In this document: positions 60,904 through 64,000 of the stretch, in pieces
How the letters are laid out: each line of letters begins with the position of its first letter
Position numbering within the stretch: the stretch's first letter is position 1
Assembly: GCA_022842935.1 (NCBI GenBank)
Contig: JALHOP010000003.1
Coordinates: 62,001-126,000, forward strand
Source of the DNA: Myxococcota bacterium
Lineage (GTDB): Bacteria > Myxococcota > XYA12-FULL-58-9 > JALHOP01
DNA length: 64,000 nt
Reading direction: 5' to 3'
Position numbers and translations under genes: made by a program
The notes under the pieces: model-generated
Database searches by the model: none
The model's input: only the letters and a program-made list of their open reading frames with translations
What the model was told of the DNA's origin: nothing

Positions 60904-61360
60904 GGGACTTCTTCACCGACTCGTGGCGCGCCTTCATGAGGTTCGACAAGCACGAGTGATTTTGGCTCATGAACTGGAATTGGTACTGCATTTCCAGGTA
61001 GCGCATATTGGCCTCAGCGCCGAGCTCGACACTCTCCTTCATGGCCTGAAGACTCTGGTCGGCGAATTGGTCGTCGCTACGCGCGCGCATCCCGTCCACC
61101 GTCTTGCTCAGGTTGCGATAGGCTTCATAGCGATTGAGCGCGCCCATGCCGACTTGATTGAACTGCCGGTGCAGAGCGCCTTCGATGACGCGCGCGCCCT
61201 CCATGCGCTCGCCTTTTTGGCGAGGGCCGTCTTGGGGTTTGATGCCAAGCACCCGTGCGAAGTCTCCGCCTGGTACGCGAAACCCCGGGCCCTCGATGTC
61301 GTTGCCGCGCTTTACCTCGCTGCCTGCGCGCTGCTCTGTACGGAGATCGAGGTTACTCAT
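60887..61360 (-). CDS. Helical hypothetical protein, possibly secretion-related
   Basis: I start at ATG 61360 (MSNLDLRTEQRAGSEVKRGN), preceded by a G-rich stretch. The 157-aa protein has a disordered, Gly/Arg-rich N-terminal half and a long helical C-terminal half (SLQAMKESVELGAEANMRYL; EMQYQFQFMSQNHSCLSNLM; KARHESVKKSLSEIR). This layout, with its polar Gln/Asn-rich helix at the end, recalls type III secretion rod/needle-type proteins, but I cannot confirm it and no secretion genes are nearby. It converges with gltD. Confidence 0.6.
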   Translation of the reverse strand: MSNLDLRTEQRAGSEVKRGNDIEGPGFRVPGGDFARVLGIKPQDGPRQKGERMEGARVIEGALHRQFNQVGMGALNRYEAYRNLSKTVDGMRARSDDQFADQSLQAMKESVELGAEANMRYLEMQYQFQFMSQNHSCLSNLMKARHESVKKSLSEIR

Positions 61361-61498
61361 CGCAGCCCCCCCATCCACCTCACGTACAAGCTCGCCGGAG
61401 CACGAGGTTGCAGGTAATCTCGCACCAGACGAAGGTTTTCCCTTCGTTGCTGCGCAGACGGCTTGCGGTCCTCGGCTTAGCAAGGATAACGGCACCCC

Positions 61499-62869
61499 AT
61501 GCTGACGCTCGCCACTGTTGTCCTACTTAGTGCTCCGTACGACCTTGATGCCCAGACCAAGGCCTTCCGCGGGGACCTCGAAGCGTTCGTCAAGGCGGAC
61601 ACGACGAACCCGCCGGGCAACGAGGCGCGCATCGTCAAGTTGGTCGCGGCGCGCTTGAAGAAGGAGGGTATTGCGTACACGGTGCAGGACTTCGCACCTG
61701 GCCGTCAAAACATCATCGCTCGCCTCAAGGGCTCAGGCGTCGCCAAACCTCTTCTCTTACTCGCCCACATCGACGTCGTGGGCACTGCGAACCAAGCCTG
61801 GACCACCGACCCGCATACGGTCGTCGAGCAGGATGGTTACCTCTATGGCCGCGGGGTCATGGATGACCTCGCCAGCGTGGCGCTCAACCTCGAGACCTTC
61901 ATTGCCTTGAAGCGTAACGGCGTGAAGCTCCGGCGTGACGTCATCCTCGCCCTTACCGGCGACGAGGAGTCAGGCGGTGCGGGCGCCCGCTATCTGCTCG
62001 ATCACGATGCATCCATGAAGGAGGTCGGCCTCGTGCTCAACGAAGGTGGGGGGCTTGTGCGCGATGTGCCAGGCGGCAAGGCGCGCTTTGCTTCGCTCGA
62101 GGTTGCGCAGAAGACCTACCAGGACTTCGTGCTGACGACGACCGGCATCACCGGCCACTCGTCGCTGCCGCAGAAGGACAACGCCATCAACCGCTTGGCC
62201 GACGCTCTCGCGCGGATCGCCAAGGCCGAGCCCGAAGCGCGCCTGATGCCGGCGACCCGCGCGTTCTTCAAGGAACGTGCGCGTTTCGAGGACGCCGAGA
62301 TGGCCAAAGCCATGAACGTGGTGGCCGCCGCGAAGGATAAGCTTCCACGCGAGGCTCTTCAGGTTTTGGAGAGGAATCTCCTCTTTAGTTCGCTATTGCG
62401 AACGACCTGCGTTGCTACCATGGTCGATGGCGGCACGAAGGCGAACGCGTTGCCCCCGAAGGCGAGCGCGAACATCAACTGCCGCATCTTGCCCGACGAG
62501 ACCATCGAACAGACCGAGGCGCGGTTGAAGACCATCATTGGCGACCCGCGCGTCGAGGTCTCGCGTGCTCCAGAGTTCGGTTCCAACATCCCTTCGTCGC
62601 TCGAGGGCGAGTTTCCCACCGCGCTCAAAGAGCTACTCGCCGAAAATCACCCTGGGGTGCCGATCATCCCCGCCGTCATGACCGGCGCGACGGACTCGCG
62701 CTTCTTCCGTCAGTACGGGATTCCAGCTTACGGCTTCGTTCCGATGATCGTCGTCGAGGGCGACGAGGCGCGCTGCCACGGCATTGACGAGCGCATCGAG
62801 GTCGAGTCGATTCGACCAGCGCTCGAGCTGAACATGAAGATGTTGCTCAAGCTGGCGGCGCTCCAGTAA
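61499..62869 (+). CDS. M20-family metallopeptidase, exported
   Basis: The 456-aa protein starts with a short hydrophobic signal (MLTLATVVLLSAPYD). It shows the M20/M25/M40 metal sites: H90 and D92 in LLLLAHIDVVG, D122 in GRGVMDDLASVAL and E156/E157 in LTGDEESGG. A late HGIDERIEVESI holds the last ligand histidine. It is a co-catalytic zinc aminoacylase/carboxypeptidase type; its peptide substrate is unknown. AAGGA lies about 11 nt before ATG 61499. Confidence 0.92.
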   Translation: MLTLATVVLLSAPYDLDAQTKAFRGDLEAFVKADTTNPPGNEARIVKLVAARLKKEGIAYTVQDFAPGRQNIIARLKGSGVAKPLLLLAHIDVVGTANQAWTTDPHTVVEQDGYLYGRGVMDDLASVALNLETFIALKRNGVKLRRDVILALTGDEESGGAGARYLLDHDASMKEVGLVLNEGGGLVRDVPGGKARFASLEVAQKTYQDFVLTTTGITGHSSLPQKDNAINRLADALARIAKAEPEARLMPATRAFFKERARFEDAEMAKAMNVVAAAKDKLPREALQVLERNLLFSSLLRTTCVATMVDGGTKANALPPKASANINCRILPDETIEQTEARLKTIIGDPRVEVSRAPEFGSNIPSSLEGEFPTALKELLAENHPGVPIIPAVMTGATDSRFFRQYGIPAYGFVPMIVVEGDEARCHGIDERIEVESIRPALELNMKMLLKLAALQ

Positions 62870-62955
62870 CCCCGCAAGCACTTGCGAACACCGAGGTTAG
62901 CTCGAGGCCGCGCGCTGATCAGAAGCTGCGCGCGCTGTCGCCGAGCCCTCTACGC

Positions 62956-63345
62956 TTACGGCAGCGGCAGATATTCGCTGTACGGTACGCGCGCGAGCTC
63001 GATCGGGAGGTCGGTGTGCCGCGAGGCAGACTCGCAGACGATGACGAGCTTCTGGCGCAAGCCTGGGCGCTTCTCGACCAGCTCGCGGATGCGGGTCGCG
63101 AGAGCTACGGCGACCTTGGCCTTGCCGGTCGCGACCACGAGGACGGGAGCGTCTAGATTGGCGTTCGCGGAGGGGTCGCGAAGGTCGGCGTAGGCCCAGC
63201 GACGGTCGGCAGCGAGCTCTCGCAGCGCGGCGCTGGTCTGCTCTGCCGAGGCTCCGCTGAAGCCCAAGAGCGCTACGGCGGACATGCCCCCGAGGTCGTC
63301 CACGAGCCGTTCCACTGGCGAGACCAAGTCGAGGGGCAGGCTCAT
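62956..63345 (-). CDS. Hypothetical protein (129 aa)
   Basis: The small alpha/beta protein begins MSLPLDLVSPVERLVDDLGGMSAVALLGFSGAS and contains APVLVVATGKAKVAVALATRIRELVEK and LRQKLVIVCESASRHTDLPIEL, suggesting an alternating beta/alpha fold. No family is recognised. ATG 63345 overlaps the stop of the Kelch gene (ATGA), so it is translationally coupled to it and probably acts with it. Confidence 0.7.
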   Translation of the reverse strand: MSLPLDLVSPVERLVDDLGGMSAVALLGFSGASAEQTSAALRELAADRRWAYADLRDPSANANLDAPVLVVATGKAKVAVALATRIRELVEKRPGLRQKLVIVCESASRHTDLPIELARVPYSEYLPLP

Positions 63346-64000
63346 AAGCTGATTTGGTACACGCGCGAGTGGGTCGGCGTCACCATGACCGCCGCAAGCT
63401 GGCCCTTGCGCTGGACGATACGAGCGAGGCCCCCCACGTAGGGCGAGCTACCGACATGCTCCCAGCGACCGGAGAGGCTGTTCAGGTCGAGCTGGTAGAT
63501 GTCAAAACTCGGCTTGCCGTCCGCGCCGAAGCCGCCAACGTAGGTGATCTTCTCTTCCGACAAGAACACCTGGCCCACGCCTACTGCTTTCGGTAGCGAG
63601 GGTAACGTGTACCACTTTTCGCCTTGGACCGTGTCGCACAGGTAGAGCTTGCCGTCGCGCGCGTTGCCCGGCCCGACGACGAAGACGCGGCGGTCCGAGG
63701 CGACCGAAGCGCCGGTCGTGTCAGTCGGTGGCCCGCTACGTTCGATCCACTTCATGTTCTGCAGCTTGCGGAAGGCGCGCTGGTGGACTGGCATGCGCAG
63801 GCTGTCGCCTTGCTTGTCTTGCGCGAGCTTGCTGACGCCGTCTGTCACATAGATCTCACGATCCACGCGCGCGACGACCGCCCATGCCGCAGGTTTCGCC
63901 ATCGTGGGGCCGTTACGCCAGTGCTCGGGCCCGAAGCCAGAGGACGAAGCGCTGGAGAGAGAATAGACGAAGACCTCAGGGCTCGTGGTGCCATCACGGT
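63342..64000 (-). CDS. Kelch-type beta-propeller protein (5' end outside window)
   Basis: The frame stays open to the right edge. Counting back past ATG 63902 it reads RDGTTSPEVFVYSLSS and then EHWRNGPTMAKPAAWAVVAR, typical of a Kelch blade, so the real start lies beyond 64000. Further blades are visible: RRVFVVGPGNARDGKLYLCDTVQGEKWYTLPSLPKA, EKITYVGGFGADGKPSFDIYQLDL and SGRWEHVGSSPYVGG. Probably a ligand-binding propeller; secretion cannot be judged without the N-terminus. The following small gene is coupled through ATGA. Confidence 0.85.
   Translation of the reverse strand, partial: RDGTTSPEVFVYSLSSASSSGFGPEHWRNGPTMAKPAAWAVVARVDREIYVTDGVSKLAQDKQGDSLRMPVHQRAFRKLQNMKWIERSGPPTDTTGASVASDRRVFVVGPGNARDGKLYLCDTVQGEKWYTLPSLPKAVGVGQVFLSEEKITYVGGFGADGKPSFDIYQLDLNSLSGRWEHVGSSPYVGGLARIVQRKGQLAAVMVTPTHSRVYQISL

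Overview
The window reads as a piece of chromosome from a high-GC, gene-dense bacterium, most likely a deltaproteobacterial lineage of the Myxococcota type. The evidence is indirect. There are many lipoproteins with clear lipobox cysteines, a secreted protein ending in a MYXO-CTERM-like tail, a DUF1592/DUF1552 pair with a copper-monooxygenase-like lipoprotein, FecR-domain proteins, and CTC/GTC-rich codon use. I found no rRNA, tRNA or CRISPR.

Layout. 0-7.4 kb: end of a PIN-PhoH ATPase gene, a lytic transglycosylase, a subtilisin lipoprotein and an ASH-repeat lipoprotein. 7.4-13.4 kb: ElaA-type acetyltransferase, a small conserved protein, an HtrA protease, DUF1844, DinB/DUF3105, a ZU5-like lipoprotein, a membrane protein and a zinc-ribbon protein. 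13.4-17.8 kb: an ABC exporter coupled to an OpgG-type glucan protein, then convergent alkC. 17.7-26.6 kb: an accessory segment bracketed by two divergent direct repeats of the junction between a beta-propeller gene and alkC. It holds two lipoproteins, a decayed IS91-type transposase, a nucleotidyltransferase/small-protein pair and a SDR-TetR-cupin cassette with foreign codon use and two matching operators. 26.4-32.3 kb: the intact propeller gene, clpB and a tandem pair of FecR proteins. 32.4-39.1 kb: an acyl-CoA carboxylase operon (beta and alpha subunits, PECR/AtuG-like SDR, BKACE) followed by threonine ammonia-lyase. 39-48.5 kb: pirin, argH, carA-pheA, and hom-thrC-thrB. 48.5-54 kb: DUF1552/DUF1592 and the copper-monooxygenase-like lipoprotein. 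54-64 kb: alpha/beta hydrolase, gltB-gltD, an M20 peptidase and a Kelch protein that runs off the right edge.

How the genes work together. Amino-acid metabolism is the main housekeeping theme: Thr, Arg, Phe and Glu synthesis, carbamoyl phosphate supply and branched-chain/isoprenoid acyl-CoA breakdown. Tightly overlapping start and stop codons join the genes of each pathway. The rest is mostly envelope and secreted proteins.

Two signals are not explained by ordinary genes. The first is the pair of reciprocal gene remnants around the 8.7-kb accessory segment. The second is a dispersed 16-bp palindrome, consensus GTCCGCTNNAGCGGAC, which recurs in many unrelated genes in different reading frames and often uses rare codons such as TTA, CTA and TCA.
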